Positions 31,744 to 40,843 of a stretch of 64,000 nt of DNA are shown one piece after another (position 1 is the first letter of the stretch; the number at the start of each line of letters is the position of its first letter). Both the position numbers and the translations under genes were made by a program. The stretch is from an uncultured Elusimicrobiales bacterium (GTDB lineage Bacteria > Elusimicrobiota > Elusimicrobia > Elusimicrobiales > Elusimicrobiaceae): positions 251,940 through 315,939 of the forward strand of contig CAKUKI010000003.1 in the NCBI GenBank assembly GCA_934662565.1, in the 5' to 3' direction. Under the pieces are notes generated by a model. The model had not been told where the DNA came from, did no database searches, and saw only the letters and a program-made list of their open reading frames with translations.

Positions 31744-31778
31744 TTGTGCGCGGCATTTGGTAAAATTTTTAAGATTTA

Positions 31779-32117
31779 CAAACAACCCAGATAACCGCCC
31801 CCAGCCAATTGCGGCTCAAGGGGGAGGAACTTCCGGACTCCACAAGGCAGTGCGCCGCTTGAAAAGGCGGGACGGCGGGGCCATATCCCCGCTGGACGGA
31901 AAGTGCAACAGAAAGTATACCGCCCGCAAGGGTAAGGGTGAAATGGCGGGGTAAGAGCCCGCCGCATAGCCGGCAACGGCTATGGCACGGTAAACCCCGC
32001 ATGGAGCAAGGCCAAGCCGGTCCACACGCTGCCCGCGTTCGTGACCAAGTAGGCCGCTTAGAGTAATGGTTATCACAGCCCGCAAGGGTTGACAGAATCT
32101 GGGGTATCGGTTGTTTG
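31779..32117 (+). ncRNA. rnpB: RNase P RNA, bacterial type A
   Basis: This is the catalytic RNA that trims tRNA 5' ends. Helix P1 is visible: CAAACAACC at 31779-31787 pairs with GGTTGTTTG at 32109-32117. Conserved core segments occur in order: GAGGAACTTCCGGACTCC near 31823, AAAGTGCAACAGAAAGTATA near 31900, GGGTAAGGGTGAAATGG near 31930, GGTAAGAGCCCGCCGC near 31952, and TGACAGAATCTGGGG near 32090. The length, about 339 nt, suits type A. It is transcribed with rnhA on the same strand, 35 nt after its stop, and ends at a strong terminator. Exact ends are estimated from P1. Confidence 0.95.
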
Positions 32118-32120
32118 TGG

Positions 32121-32152
32121 CCCGTGTTCCCTTTTGGGGGCGCGGGTTTTTT
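32121..32152 (+). terminator. Terminator of rnpB
   Basis: CCCGTGTTCCC and GGGGGCGCGGG pair with several G-T wobbles around TTTT, followed by six T. Confidence 0.85.
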
Positions 32153-32203
32153 ATTTGCGCCTAAAATCCGGCGGGAATTTTTAATGGACGGTTTTTTCTG
32201 CCG

Positions 32204-32239
32204 CAAAAAGCCCCGCACGCTAAATAGTGTGCGGGGCTT
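32204..32239 (-). terminator. Terminator of gdhA
   Basis: On the minus strand, AAGCCCCGCAC pairs with GTGCGGGGCTT over 11 bp around the remaining loop, and the stem ends in TTTTT. Confidence 0.9.
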
Positions 32240-32261
32240 AAATTTGCGAGGTTAGGCCGTT

Positions 32262-33611
32262 TTACACTAAGCCTTGGTCAATCATGGCATCTGCCACTTT
32301 TTTGAAGCCAAAGATGTTGGCTCCGGCCATATAATCACCGGTCATACCGTACATGGCGGCGGCTTCCAAACAGTTTTGGTGAATACTGTTCATAATGCGC
32401 TGGAGGTATTTTTCCACTTCTTCGCGGGTCCAATATATACGCATACTGTTTTGGGTCATTTCCAAACCGGAAACGGCCACCCCGCCCGCGTTGGAGGCTT
32501 TGCCGGGGGAATATAAAAGTTTGGCCGCTTTAATGCGCTCTATCGCTTCCGGCGTACACGGCATATTGGAGCCTTCGCAAACGCCTTTACAGCCGTTAGC
32601 AATAAGCTGTTGGGCATCCTGTCCGTCCAGTTCGTTTTCACACGCGGTGGGGAAGGCGTAATCACACGGAATATCCCATGTTTTTTTGCCGGCCCTAAAG
32701 TGCGCCCCGTGGAATTTTTTGTCGTAATCTTTCAAACTTCCGCGGCGCACAAATACCAACTCTTTCATGTACGCCAAGCGTTCTTCGTCTATGCCGTGTT
32801 CGTCGTAGATACTGCCGTCGTAATCCATGAATCCCACCACTTTGGCCCCCAGTTGGGTCAGTTTTTCCATGGTGTAAATGCCCACGTTGCCCGCGCCGGA
32901 TATAATGCACGTTTTGCCCGCTAAACTATCGCCTTTGTGGCGCAACATTTCTTGCGCAAAATACGCCACCCCGTAGCCGGTGGCTTCCGGCCGCAAAAGG
33001 CTGCCGCCCCAGTTGGGTTTTTTGCCTGTAAACGCACCGGTAAAATCGTTCGTCAGCTTTTTATACTGGCCAAACATATAGCCAATTTCCCGCGCGCCGC
33101 AGCCTAAATCTCCGGCGGGGATATCGGTATGATAGCCGATATGGTGGTAAAGTTCGTTAATAAAAGAATGGCAAAAACGCATAACTTCACTGTCTGTTTT
33201 GCCGCGGGTATCAAAATCACTGCCGCCTTTGCCGCCGCCCAGCGGAAGCGTGGTTAAACTATTTTTGAAAACTTGTTCAAAGCCTAAAAACTTCAGCACG
33301 TCTTGGTTGACGGTGGCGTGGAAACGCATGCCGCCTTTATACGGCCCTAAGGCACTGTTGTATTGCACACGGAAACCGCGGTTGACGTGAATTTCGCCCT
33401 TATCATCTTGCCACGGCACGCGGAAGATAATGGTGCGTTCCGGTTCTACAATGCGTTCCAAAATGCGCTCTTTAATATATTTGGGGTTTTGTTGTAAAAC
33501 AGGCGTGAGGGTGGAAACTACTTCTTGCACGGCTTGATGAAATACCCGTTGGGCGGGGTCTTTTTGAATTAGATTTTCTAAAAACTGCGCGGTATAAGCG
33601 TTCGTGTCCAT
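32262..33611 (-). CDS. gdhA: Glutamate dehydrogenase, NADP-type (GdhA)
   Basis: The 449-residue enzyme interconverts glutamate and 2-oxoglutarate plus ammonia. It has the substrate site KGGMRFHATVN and PLGGGKGGSDFDTRGK with the catalytic Lys. GCGAREIGYMFGQYKKL matches NADP-type bacterial GdhA. GAGNVGIYTMEKLTQLGAKVVG is the Rossmann loop. It probably forms a hexamer in the cytoplasm and assimilates ammonium or degrades amino acids. AGGAGG precedes the ATG. The minus-strand promoter at 33638-33666 is divergent from the DtxR-like regulator. Confidence 0.96.
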   Translation of the reverse strand: MDTNAYTAQFLENLIQKDPAQRVFHQAVQEVVSTLTPVLQQNPKYIKERILERIVEPERTIIFRVPWQDDKGEIHVNRGFRVQYNSALGPYKGGMRFHATVNQDVLKFLGFEQVFKNSLTTLPLGGGKGGSDFDTRGKTDSEVMRFCHSFINELYHHIGYHTDIPAGDLGCGAREIGYMFGQYKKLTNDFTGAFTGKKPNWGGSLLRPEATGYGVAYFAQEMLRHKGDSLAGKTCIISGAGNVGIYTMEKLTQLGAKVVGFMDYDGSIYDEHGIDEERLAYMKELVFVRRGSLKDYDKKFHGAHFRAGKKTWDIPCDYAFPTACENELDGQDAQQLIANGCKGVCEGSNMPCTPEAIERIKAAKLLYSPGKASNAGGVAVSGLEMTQNSMRIYWTREEVEKYLQRIMNSIHQNCLEAAAMYGMTGDYMAGANIFGFKKVADAMIDQGLV

Positions 33612-33637
33612 AGTGTCCTCCTAAATGGGATACTTCT

Positions 33638-33665
33638 ATTATAACAACAATTTGCCCAAGTGCAA
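33638..33665 (-). promoter_or_regulatory. Promoter of gdhA
   Basis: On the minus strand, -35 TTGCAC (33665-33660) and -10 TATAAT (33643-33638) are 16 bp apart, about 27 nt before the gdhA start codon. Confidence 0.7.
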
Positions 33666-33690
33666 GTGCTTGCCGCGGCGGGGGGATTTT

Positions 33691-33699
33691 TGCCATAAT
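33691..33699 (+). promoter_or_regulatory. Promoter of the DtxR-like gene
   Basis: TGCCATAAT is an extended -10 element (TGN-CATAAT), immediately followed by the candidate operator at 33702. Confidence 0.5.
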
Positions 33700-33701
33700 A
33701 C

Positions 33702-33716
33702 AAGTTAGCATAACTT
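33702..33716. promoter_or_regulatory. DtxR/MntR-like operator
   Basis: AAGTTA-GCA-TAACTT is a perfect palindrome directly downstream of the regulator's -10 and about 20 nt before its ATG. It resembles the central part of DtxR-family boxes (GTTAGcnTAAC). It is well placed to let the adjacent DtxR-like protein repress its own gene. Confidence 0.65.
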
Positions 33717-33735
33717 AACTTTCGGGGGTATTTGT

Positions 33736-34125
33736 ATGGTGCAGGAATTATCGTCCAATATGGAAGACTATTTGGAAGCCGTTTTGTTGGTGGCTAACGA
33801 AAACGGCCGTGCCCGCATTACGGATATACGGGATATGTTGGGCGTAAAAACCCCCAGCGTGACGGGCGCGGTGGCCGCTTTGGTTAAAATGGGCTTTTTA
33901 ATGCACGAGCCGTACCGGGGCGTGGAGCTGACCCCCAAAGGGCGCGCCGCGGCCGAGGACGTCAAACGCCGCCACGCTATTTTAAGCCGCTTTTTGCGCG
34001 AAGTGATTGGCGTTAGCGCGCGCACGGCCGATATTGATGCCTGCAAAATGGAGCATACCGTCAGTCGGGAAACGATTTCCAAACTGCACGAATATTTACA
34101 CAAGCAAACGGACTCGCAAAATTAA
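33736..34125 (+). CDS. DtxR/MntR-family metal-dependent transcriptional regulator
   Basis: The 129-residue protein has an N-terminal winged helix (MEDYLEAVLLVANENGRARITDIRDMLGVKTPSVTGAVAAL) typical of MntR/DtxR. The dimerisation/metal-binding helices follow (LSRFLREVIGVSARTADIDACKMEHTVSRETI), with the Cys-x-x-Glu-His ligand pattern. The C-terminal SH3-like domain of DtxR/IdeR is absent, as in MntR. It probably responds to Mn or Fe. A GGGGG Shine-Dalgarno precedes the ATG. A 15-bp palindrome in its promoter is a likely autoregulatory site. No metal transporter is adjacent. Confidence 0.92.
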   Translation: MVQELSSNMEDYLEAVLLVANENGRARITDIRDMLGVKTPSVTGAVAALVKMGFLMHEPYRGVELTPKGRAAAEDVKRRHAILSRFLREVIGVSARTADIDACKMEHTVSRETISKLHEYLHKQTDSQN

Positions 34126-34205
34126 TAGGCAAAGAACGGTTCTATATCCCTCAAATTTTCTATAATATAAATATCCTTAATATATATACGGAGTGAATTT
34201 TTATC

Positions 34206-37034
34206 ATGGCAAAAAACAGTAAAAACAAATATTCCGCCACGGTACTTTTACCGCAGACGGATTTTCCTATGCGTGCGGGGTTGGTGCAAAAAGAGCCGCT
34301 TATTTTAGATTTTTGGAAGAAATTGGACCTTTATCAGGCTATGCTTAAAAAGAACGAAGCCGGCCGCCACTTTATTCTGCACGATGGCCCGCCCTATGCC
34401 AACGGTAAAATACATATTGGGCACGCATTGGATAAAACCATTAAGGATATTATGCTTAAAAGCAGGGCATTAATGGGCTGTTATACGCCTTATGTGCCGG
34501 GGTGGGACTGCCATGGCCTGCCAATTGAACAGGCACTGCTTAAAGAATTAAAACAAGATAAAAAACACATTACGGATGTGCCCGCTTTCCGCAAAAAAGC
34601 GCGTGAATTTGCTGCCAAATTTATTGATATCCAACGGCAAGGGTTTAAGCGTTTGGGCGTACAGGCGGATTGGGATAACCCCTATCTGACCATGTCCCCC
34701 CGCTACGAAGGCATTACGATTGGCGTGTTTTTGGATTTGATTGAAAAAGGCTACGTTTATAAAGGCCAAAAAACTATTACTTGGTGCCCCCATTGTGAAA
34801 CGGCGTTGGCAGATGCGGAAACCGAGTATAAAGATGTGGAATCTACCTCTATTTATTTGCGCTTCCGTTTGGCGCGCCCTACGGCGGAAGTGTTTGGCGA
34901 GTTGGATTTTTCCAAACCGGTATCTTTAGCGGTGTGGACCACTACGCCGTGGACGATTCCGTCCAACATGGCGGCGGCGGTTTCCAATACGGAAGACTAC
35001 GCCATTTTGAAAGACTCCAAAACGGGCGAATACTACATTGTGGCCGAAAAGCTGGCCGAAGAATTTGTAAAAAATACCGGAGTGGATGTGACCCAAGCCG
35101 GCAAAGTTTCCGGTGCCAAACTGGTGGGCCTCACCTACAAACACCCGCTTTCCGGTAAGGAAAACCCCATCATCTGGACGGACTTTGTGACCATGGACGC
35201 TGGGGTGGGTATTGTGCATATTGCCCCCGGTCATGGGGAGGACGACTTCCGCGCCGGTAAACAATGGGGGCTGGATGTTTTCTGTCCGGTGGACGAAAAA
35301 GGGTGCTATACCAAAGATGCCGGCATTTTTGAAGGAATGCACGTTTTTGAAGCCAACCCCAAAATGGTGCAAAAGCTGGACGAACTCGGCGCGCTGATTA
35401 AAGAACAAAAAATCACGCACAGCTACCCGCACTGCTGGCGCTGCCATAACCCCATTATCTTCCGCGCTACGGAACAATGGTTTATGAGCATTGATAAAGA
35501 CGGCCTGCGCCAAAAACTGCAGGACGGCTTAAAAGATGTAAAATTCTATCCGGCCGGCGGCGAAGAACGCATGCGCGCTATGATTGGCTTGCGTCCGGAT
35601 TGGTGTTTGTCGCGCCAGCGCTTCTGGGGCACGCCCGTCACCATTTTGTATTGCAAAAAATGCGGCAAGGCTCAAACAGACCATAACCTGTTTACCTTTA
35701 TTAAAGATCGCGCCATGAAAGAAGGTTCCGATTTTTGGTTCACGGACCCTGTGGAAAAATTAATGCCGCAAGGGTACACTTGCGAATGTGGCTGCCAAGA
35801 CTTCCGCAAAGAAACGGATATTTTGGATGTGTGGTTGGATTCCGGCGTATCTTGGGCGGCGGTATTGAAAGACCGCGGGCTGGATTTTCCGGCGGATGTA
35901 TATTCCGAAGGCTCCGACCAACACCGCGGCTGGTTCCAAAGCTCTTATATCCCTTCGTTCACCTTGGAAGGCGTCGCGCCTTTCAAAAACATTGTCACGC
36001 ACGGGATGGTGCTGGACCAAAACGGCCGCCCTATGCACAAATCGTTAGGAAACAGCGTGGCGCCGGAAGATGTTATCGGCAAATTCGGTGCGGATATTTT
36101 GCGCCTGTGGGTGGCACTGTCCGACTATCAGGAAGACGTGCGCATTTCCGATGAAATTTTAGGCGGGCCGGTGGATACTTACCGCAAGTTGCGTAATACC
36201 ATCCGCTATGCGCTGGGCAACTTGTTTGATTACGACCCCGCCCAACACCGCGTGGCTCCGGCCGATATGACGGAAATGGACCAATATATGCTCGGCCGTT
36301 TGGATTCTTTAATTCAAGAAGTGCGCAAAGGCTACGAAACCTTTAATTTCCGCCAAGCTATGCGCGCGGTGGCTAACTTCTGCATTTTGGATTTGTCCTC
36401 CTTTATGTTGGATGCGTCCAAAGACCGCTTGTATACGTTGGGTGCCAGTGCCCATTCCCGCCGCAGTGCGCAAACGGCTTTGGCGGAAATTGTGCAAACC
36501 TTGCTACAACTGATGGCGCCGGTGCTTTCGTTCACGGCGGAAGAAGCGTGGCAGGTATTGCTTAAAACCAAAGCGGGGGCCGGTTTGCCGCCCAGCATTT
36601 TCCTGTCCGATATGCCGTGCAATTCGTCCATGGTTCCCAATGTAAAATTGGAAGAAAAGTGGAATAAAATTCGCGACGTGCGCGACTTAGTGCAAAAAGA
36701 GCTGGAAACCGCCCGCCAGAAAGGTGTAATTGGAGCGTCGTTGGAAGCCAAAGTGATTTTCAAAACTTCCAGTCCGGAAATGAAACAATTTTTGCAGGCA
36801 ACAAAAGCCCTGTGGCCGGAAATTGCCATTGTGTCGGCGGTGGATGTGCAAGACGGAGCCGACGAATTGACGATTGAAGCCGTCCATGCGTCCGGCAGCA
36901 AATGCCCGCGTTGCTGGCAGTGGAAAGAGGATATTGGCGCGGACCCCAAACATACGGATTTGTGCGCCCGTTGCGCCGCCGTATTGGAGCGGGAGGGTTT
37001 AACCGTCCCCGCCGAGGAGCCCGCCGGTGTCTAA
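34206..37034 (+). CDS. ileS: Isoleucyl-tRNA synthetase
   Basis: The 942-residue class I synthetase charges tRNA-Ile and edits Val. HIGH is at residues 70-73 in PYANGKIHIGHALDK. The CP1 editing domain follows, with AVWTTTPWTIPSN and APGHGEDDF. The KMSKS signature is a KSLGN form near residue 610 in MHKSLGNSVAPEDVI. The C-terminal zinc module has CPRC near residue 900 and CARC near residue 922. A GGAGTG Shine-Dalgarno lies 12 nt from the ATG, with TATAAT-like sequence near 34160. It overlaps lspA by 8 nt, the ileS-lspA order seen in many bacteria. Confidence 0.97.
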   Translation: MAKNSKNKYSATVLLPQTDFPMRAGLVQKEPLILDFWKKLDLYQAMLKKNEAGRHFILHDGPPYANGKIHIGHALDKTIKDIMLKSRALMGCYTPYVPGWDCHGLPIEQALLKELKQDKKHITDVPAFRKKAREFAAKFIDIQRQGFKRLGVQADWDNPYLTMSPRYEGITIGVFLDLIEKGYVYKGQKTITWCPHCETALADAETEYKDVESTSIYLRFRLARPTAEVFGELDFSKPVSLAVWTTTPWTIPSNMAAAVSNTEDYAILKDSKTGEYYIVAEKLAEEFVKNTGVDVTQAGKVSGAKLVGLTYKHPLSGKENPIIWTDFVTMDAGVGIVHIAPGHGEDDFRAGKQWGLDVFCPVDEKGCYTKDAGIFEGMHVFEANPKMVQKLDELGALIKEQKITHSYPHCWRCHNPIIFRATEQWFMSIDKDGLRQKLQDGLKDVKFYPAGGEERMRAMIGLRPDWCLSRQRFWGTPVTILYCKKCGKAQTDHNLFTFIKDRAMKEGSDFWFTDPVEKLMPQGYTCECGCQDFRKETDILDVWLDSGVSWAAVLKDRGLDFPADVYSEGSDQHRGWFQSSYIPSFTLEGVAPFKNIVTHGMVLDQNGRPMHKSLGNSVAPEDVIGKFGADILRLWVALSDYQEDVRISDEILGGPVDTYRKLRNTIRYALGNLFDYDPAQHRVAPADMTEMDQYMLGRLDSLIQEVRKGYETFNFRQAMRAVANFCILDLSSFMLDASKDRLYTLGASAHSRRSAQTALAEIVQTLLQLMAPVLSFTAEEAWQVLLKTKAGAGLPPSIFLSDMPCNSSMVPNVKLEEKWNKIRDVRDLVQKELETARQKGVIGASLEAKVIFKTSSPEMKQFLQATKALWPEIAIVSAVDVQDGADELTIEAVHASGSKCPRCWQWKEDIGADPKHTDLCARCAAVLEREGLTVPAEEPAGV

Positions 37035-37518
37035 CGCATTAAGCGCGCTGAAAAACTGGTTAACGGCTAATAAGGCCGTGTGGATTTTTGGCGCGCTTAT
37101 TATCGCGCTGGACCGCGCCAGCAAAGTGTGGGCGTTGGCTTATTTGCAAATGCGGGATGTGGAGTTCTTCCCGTATTTTAGGTTGCACTATGTGGAAAAT
37201 ACCGGCATGGCCTTTGGACTTATGCAAAACGGCAACTTACTGCTTATTGGGGTGATGGTAGCGGTGTTGGCGTATTTGGCATACAGTTGGAAGGAGCTTG
37301 CGGCGAACGGCCCTTTGGTTAAATGGGGGGCTTTGTGTATTTTTGCCGGAGCGTTGGGCAATCTTTATGATAGAATAACATTAGGCTTTGTGGTGGATTT
37401 TTTGGATTTTAGGGTTTGGCCCGTTTTTAACGTGGCGGATTCTTTCATTACCATAGGCGGTGTTTTGCTGGCGGTGGCATTGCTAAAGCCGGCTAAAAAA
37501 ACGCAGGAGGAAAAATGA
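37027..37518 (+). CDS. lspA: Prolipoprotein signal peptidase (signal peptidase II)
   Basis: The 163-residue inner-membrane aspartyl protease cleaves lipid-modified prolipoproteins. It has four helices and the catalytic Asp pair: Asp115 in GNLYDRITLG and Asp138 in FNVADSFITIG. The start is GTG, 8 nt inside ileS, preceded by GGAG. It ends in a Lys-rich tail. Substrates in this window include the lipoproteins at 1693, 10952 and 37515. It overlaps the next gene's ATG by 4 nt. Confidence 0.95.
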   Translation: MSNALSALKNWLTANKAVWIFGALIIALDRASKVWALAYLQMRDVEFFPYFRLHYVENTGMAFGLMQNGNLLLIGVMVAVLAYLAYSWKELAANGPLVKWGALCIFAGALGNLYDRITLGFVVDFLDFRVWPVFNVADSFITIGGVLLAVALLKPAKKTQEEK

Positions 37519-38495
37519 AAAAATGTTTAGTTTTGGCCGTTTCCGTATTGTTATTAGCCGCTTGCACAAGCAAGCAAGATAAACTTTTTAAGCAGGCCCA
37601 ACTGGCTAGCGATAAAGGCGAATTTACCAAAGCCATCCAGTTATATACGGCGGTATTAAAACAGAACCCCAAACATATTGCCGCGCGTACCAACCGTGGG
37701 GTGTTGTTTGAACGGCTGAAAACCAAATCCGCACGGGAACGCCTGAAAAACCAAAAACTGGCCGAGCAAGATTATGTAAAAGCGTTGGAAGGCGCCCCCA
37801 ATGTGCCGGAAACGTACAACAATTTAGGCGCGCTACTACTGGATATGGGCCGCTATTCGGACGCGGTGTACTATTTACAGCGTGCCACCAATATCCGCCC
37901 CAAATATTTTATGGCGTGGATGAACTTGGGGATTGCCTATTATCAGCAAGGCCGTGTGACGGAATCCCTGACCAGCTTTGCCAAGGCGTATAATATCCGG
38001 CAGGATTACCCGATGTTTTTCTTAAACCGCGGGTTGGCTTATTTTGCTTTGGGCGATTATGAAGCCGCCGTGGCGGATTATACCACCCTACTGCGCTTAC
38101 AGGGGCCGTCTGCCCGTGCGCTTTTGGAACGCGGCCGCGCATTTGCCAAAATGAAATACTATGCCAACGCCATGGACGATTTTGAACAAGCCGCCCGCTT
38201 AAAACCCACTTATGCACTGGCCTATTATTATATGGGGGAACTATTGTTCCAGCGGGGCGAAACGGATGCGGCCTTGGGTATGCTAGCCAAAACCAAAGAG
38301 CTTGCCAGTAAATATGTGCCCGCATACGACCTGATGGGTGATATGTTGGCGCTGGAAGACCCGCAAGGGGCCGTGGCAAACTATTTGGTGGCCCGTAAGT
38401 TGGACCCGTCTAACGCCGCTAAATACGATTATAAAATGAGAATGATGCGCACAGATGCCGGCCGTAAGGCTATTGTGGCGCGCCGTTTCCTGTAA
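37515..38495 (+). CDS. TPR-repeat lipoprotein
   Basis: The 326-residue protein has a signal peptide with lipobox LLAAC (Cys17) and then six to seven TPR units: GEFTKAIQLYTAVLKQNPKH, VPETYNNLGALLLDMGRYSD, AVYYLQRATNIRPKY, GRVTESLTSFAKAYNIRQDY, NAMDDFEQAARLKPTY. It is the lipid-anchored counterpart of the TPR protein at 20651. Start choice is supported by AGGAGG 4 nt before the ATG within lspA's 3' end. Such proteins can help pilus or outer-membrane assembly (PilF-type), but this is only a length-and-topology comparison. It is followed 8 nt later by the P-type ATPase. Confidence 0.88.
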   Translation: MKKCLVLAVSVLLLAACTSKQDKLFKQAQLASDKGEFTKAIQLYTAVLKQNPKHIAARTNRGVLFERLKTKSARERLKNQKLAEQDYVKALEGAPNVPETYNNLGALLLDMGRYSDAVYYLQRATNIRPKYFMAWMNLGIAYYQQGRVTESLTSFAKAYNIRQDYPMFFLNRGLAYFALGDYEAAVADYTTLLRLQGPSARALLERGRAFAKMKYYANAMDDFEQAARLKPTYALAYYYMGELLFQRGETDAALGMLAKTKELASKYVPAYDLMGDMLALEDPQGAVANYLVARKLDPSNAAKYDYKMRMMRTDAGRKAIVARRFL

Positions 38496-38503
38496 AAATT
38501 TTT

Positions 38504-40444
38504 ATGACGAGCCTTTCTCCCGTCCGTTCTGCGGCGTTTGCCATTTCGTCCGGCTCCTATACCAGCCGGCTGGCAGTAGCCGTAGTTTTATGCGGGCTTA
38601 TTTTGTTTGCCGTGGCGGGCGATTATGCCGGTACGGGCATTTTTATTCTTTCCTTGTGTGTGTATTTGTTCTGTGCGGATATTTTTCACCGTTCAGCATT
38701 GCAGGATGCCGCTTGCGGCCATATCAGCTTTGCGTGTTTGGTGAGCGTATCCCTTTCTGCCGCATTTGCGTATTCTCTGCTTAAAACTTTTACGGCCCAC
38801 CCTATTGTTGGTCTACCGGCAAATTTATATGGGGAAGGAGCCTTGCTTACGGTGGTGGCCTTGTGGGTGATGCGGCGGGAAGTGTTAAAGCGGGAACGCA
38901 CCCATGTTTTTATTAAAAAATTAGACGATTTTTTACCTAAATCCGCCCGTGTATTGCGGGAGCGGAAACAGTATAAAGTATTTGCGCGGGAATTGGCCGA
39001 GAATGATTTGATTTTAGTGCGCGCCGGAGAGCGCATCCCGTGTGACGGCGTGGTGTACAAGGGGAGCAGTGCCGTTAATGAAAGCCTGATTACGGGCAAT
39101 ATGTTGCCGGCTTCCAAAAAGAAAGGCAGCCGTGTATTTGCCGGAACCTTAAATAAAACAGACGAATTATATATTACCGTCACCGGATTATTAAACCGCT
39201 CCGCGGTGATGGGCATTGTAGACGCTATTAAAAACAGCGAGGTGAACCGCGCTCCCGCTGCCAGCCCGCTGGATAAAGCCAGCCGGTGGCTTTTGCCGTG
39301 TGCTGTGGTTTTGGCGGGGGCTGCCTATGGGTGGGCGTTATATACGGCGGCTCAGCCGGATTGGGCACATTATATAGGGGTGTTTTTGATCGTGTTGGCT
39401 TTTGCGTGTTCGCCCGCTTTGGTTTTTTCGGTTTGGCTGGCGGAATTTTTTGCCCGAGTCGGTGCGCGCAACCACCAAATTGTATTACAAAATACGGATG
39501 CTTTGCAGCAGCTGGCCTCGGCCGGCACTTTGTTTTTTGATAAAACCGGTACACTAACGTACGGGGAATTGCGCGTCAGCGGGGTGTTTACACCGCAAGG
39601 GGTGGCCTTAAAACAGTTGTTGGAGGCGGCCGCCACGGCGGAACAACAGGTGGACGGCCCTTTTGCCAAAGCAGTCAATTTGTATGTGCGCCAGCATAAA
39701 ATCCGCGCCCGCAAATTAACCAGTGTGGAGGTACTGTCCGGTATGGGGGTTGTGGCGGATTGCGGGCGGGATAAGATTATTTGCGGACGGGAAAGCTGGC
39801 TATTGGAACAAGGTATACAAACGCAGGTGGAAGAATCTTCGCGGCAAAATCCGCTAATTTGCGTGGCCAAAAATAACCGTTTTTTGGGCTATTTTGTGCT
39901 GTCTGATACGTTGCGCCCCAACGCGGCGGAAATGGTTTCTTTCCTGCAGGGCCGGAAAAAAGAAGTGATTGTTGTTTCCGGCGATAATGAAGATTCCGTG
40001 GGGGCGGTGGCGCGCGCGGCGGGCATAGAAAAAATGAATTTTAATGTACTCCCGCAAACCAAGGCGGAAATTGTAAGCAACTTGCGTGCTTTGGGCCAAA
40101 AGGTGGCCATGGTGGGGGACGGTTTTAACGATATTATTGCCTTGTTGCGTTCGGACGTGAGCGTGGTGTTCTTTTCGGGCCGCAACGTATATAATAATTG
40201 GGTGGATATTATTATTAAGCGGGGGGATTTATCCGCCATTACGGATTTATTTGCATTACATAAAAAAATGCGTCGCGCGGTGACGGCTAATTTGGTATTA
40301 TCCTTTTTAGCGGGTGGCGCGCTGGCGGCATACGTTCTTTTTGTGGCACGGGAACCACTGGCGTGGTATGTGATACCCGCGGGCCTGTTGGGCGGAGCCG
40401 CTTTGGTATTTTTTAATTCAGTGAGGTTATTAAAAATAAAATGA
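38504..40444 (+). CDS. Divergent P1B-type (heavy-metal) P-type ATPase with altered motifs
   Basis: The 646-residue protein has the P1B layout: four N-terminal helices, an A domain, two helices, the P/N domains and two helices. It has no N-terminal metal-binding domain. The phosphorylation motif FDKTGTLTYGE is intact (Asp346), as are the SGDNEDS region, the P-domain Lys (VLPQTKAEIV) and GDGFNDIIALLRSDV. Three hallmarks are changed. TGES is TGNM (197-200), losing the dephosphorylating Glu. The CPC/CPx motif reads ACSPAL (Cys302, Pro304). The HP dipeptide of the N domain reads GP in VDGPFAKA. It may transport metal slowly or act as a sensor. It ends 4 nt inside queF. Confidence 0.88.
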   Translation: MTSLSPVRSAAFAISSGSYTSRLAVAVVLCGLILFAVAGDYAGTGIFILSLCVYLFCADIFHRSALQDAACGHISFACLVSVSLSAAFAYSLLKTFTAHPIVGLPANLYGEGALLTVVALWVMRREVLKRERTHVFIKKLDDFLPKSARVLRERKQYKVFARELAENDLILVRAGERIPCDGVVYKGSSAVNESLITGNMLPASKKKGSRVFAGTLNKTDELYITVTGLLNRSAVMGIVDAIKNSEVNRAPAASPLDKASRWLLPCAVVLAGAAYGWALYTAAQPDWAHYIGVFLIVLAFACSPALVFSVWLAEFFARVGARNHQIVLQNTDALQQLASAGTLFFDKTGTLTYGELRVSGVFTPQGVALKQLLEAAATAEQQVDGPFAKAVNLYVRQHKIRARKLTSVEVLSGMGVVADCGRDKIICGRESWLLEQGIQTQVEESSRQNPLICVAKNNRFLGYFVLSDTLRPNAAEMVSFLQGRKKEVIVVSGDNEDSVGAVARAAGIEKMNFNVLPQTKAEIVSNLRALGQKVAMVGDGFNDIIALLRSDVSVVFFSGRNVYNNWVDIIIKRGDLSAITDLFALHKKMRRAVTANLVLSFLAGGALAAYVLFVAREPLAWYVIPAGLLGGAALVFFNSVRLLKIK

Positions 40445-40842
40445 CGAACGATATTGATTTTGGTTATACTACCGCCCATGCGCGGAAAAACGCGGATGCC
40501 GTATTGCCGCAAATCCAATGCTGGCCGAACCAGTATAAACGCGATTATGATATTAAAATTGAACTGCCGGAATTTACTTCTGTCTGCCCGAAAACCGGTC
40601 TGCCGGATTTTGGGGTGATTACCATTGAATATATTCCGGACGAATTGTGCTTGGAATTAAAATCCCTGAAGTATTATTTGTTGGAATACCGCGATATGGG
40701 TATTTTTATGGAAAATATTGCCAATAAAATTTTGGACGACGTGGTAAAAGCCTGCCACCCCAAAAAGGCCACCGTCACGGGTACGTTTACGCCGCGCGGC
40801 GGTTTGCGCTCCGTGATTGTAGCCAAATACGAGAAGAAATAA
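40441..40842 (+). CDS. queF: NADPH-dependent 7-cyano-7-deazaguanine reductase
   Basis: The 133-residue protein is the short (unimodular) QueF that reduces preQ0 to preQ1 in queuosine synthesis. Cys49 in EFTSVCPKTG forms the thioimide, Asp56 in GLPDFG is catalytic, and LEYRDMGIFMENIANKILDD is the NADPH/QueF motif. GTFTPRGGLRSVIVAKY closes the T-fold. Its ATG overlaps the ATPase gene's end by 4 nt, so no preQ1 riboswitch can lie in front of it. No other que genes are seen. Confidence 0.96.
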   Translation: MTNDIDFGYTTAHARKNADAVLPQIQCWPNQYKRDYDIKIELPEFTSVCPKTGLPDFGVITIEYIPDELCLELKSLKYYLLEYRDMGIFMENIANKILDDVVKACHPKKATVTGTFTPRGGLRSVIVAKYEKK

Positions 40843-40843
40843 T

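Noticed and set aside
40441..40842. preQ1 riboswitch upstream of queF
   Set aside because: The start codon overlaps the ATPase gene, leaving no leader.
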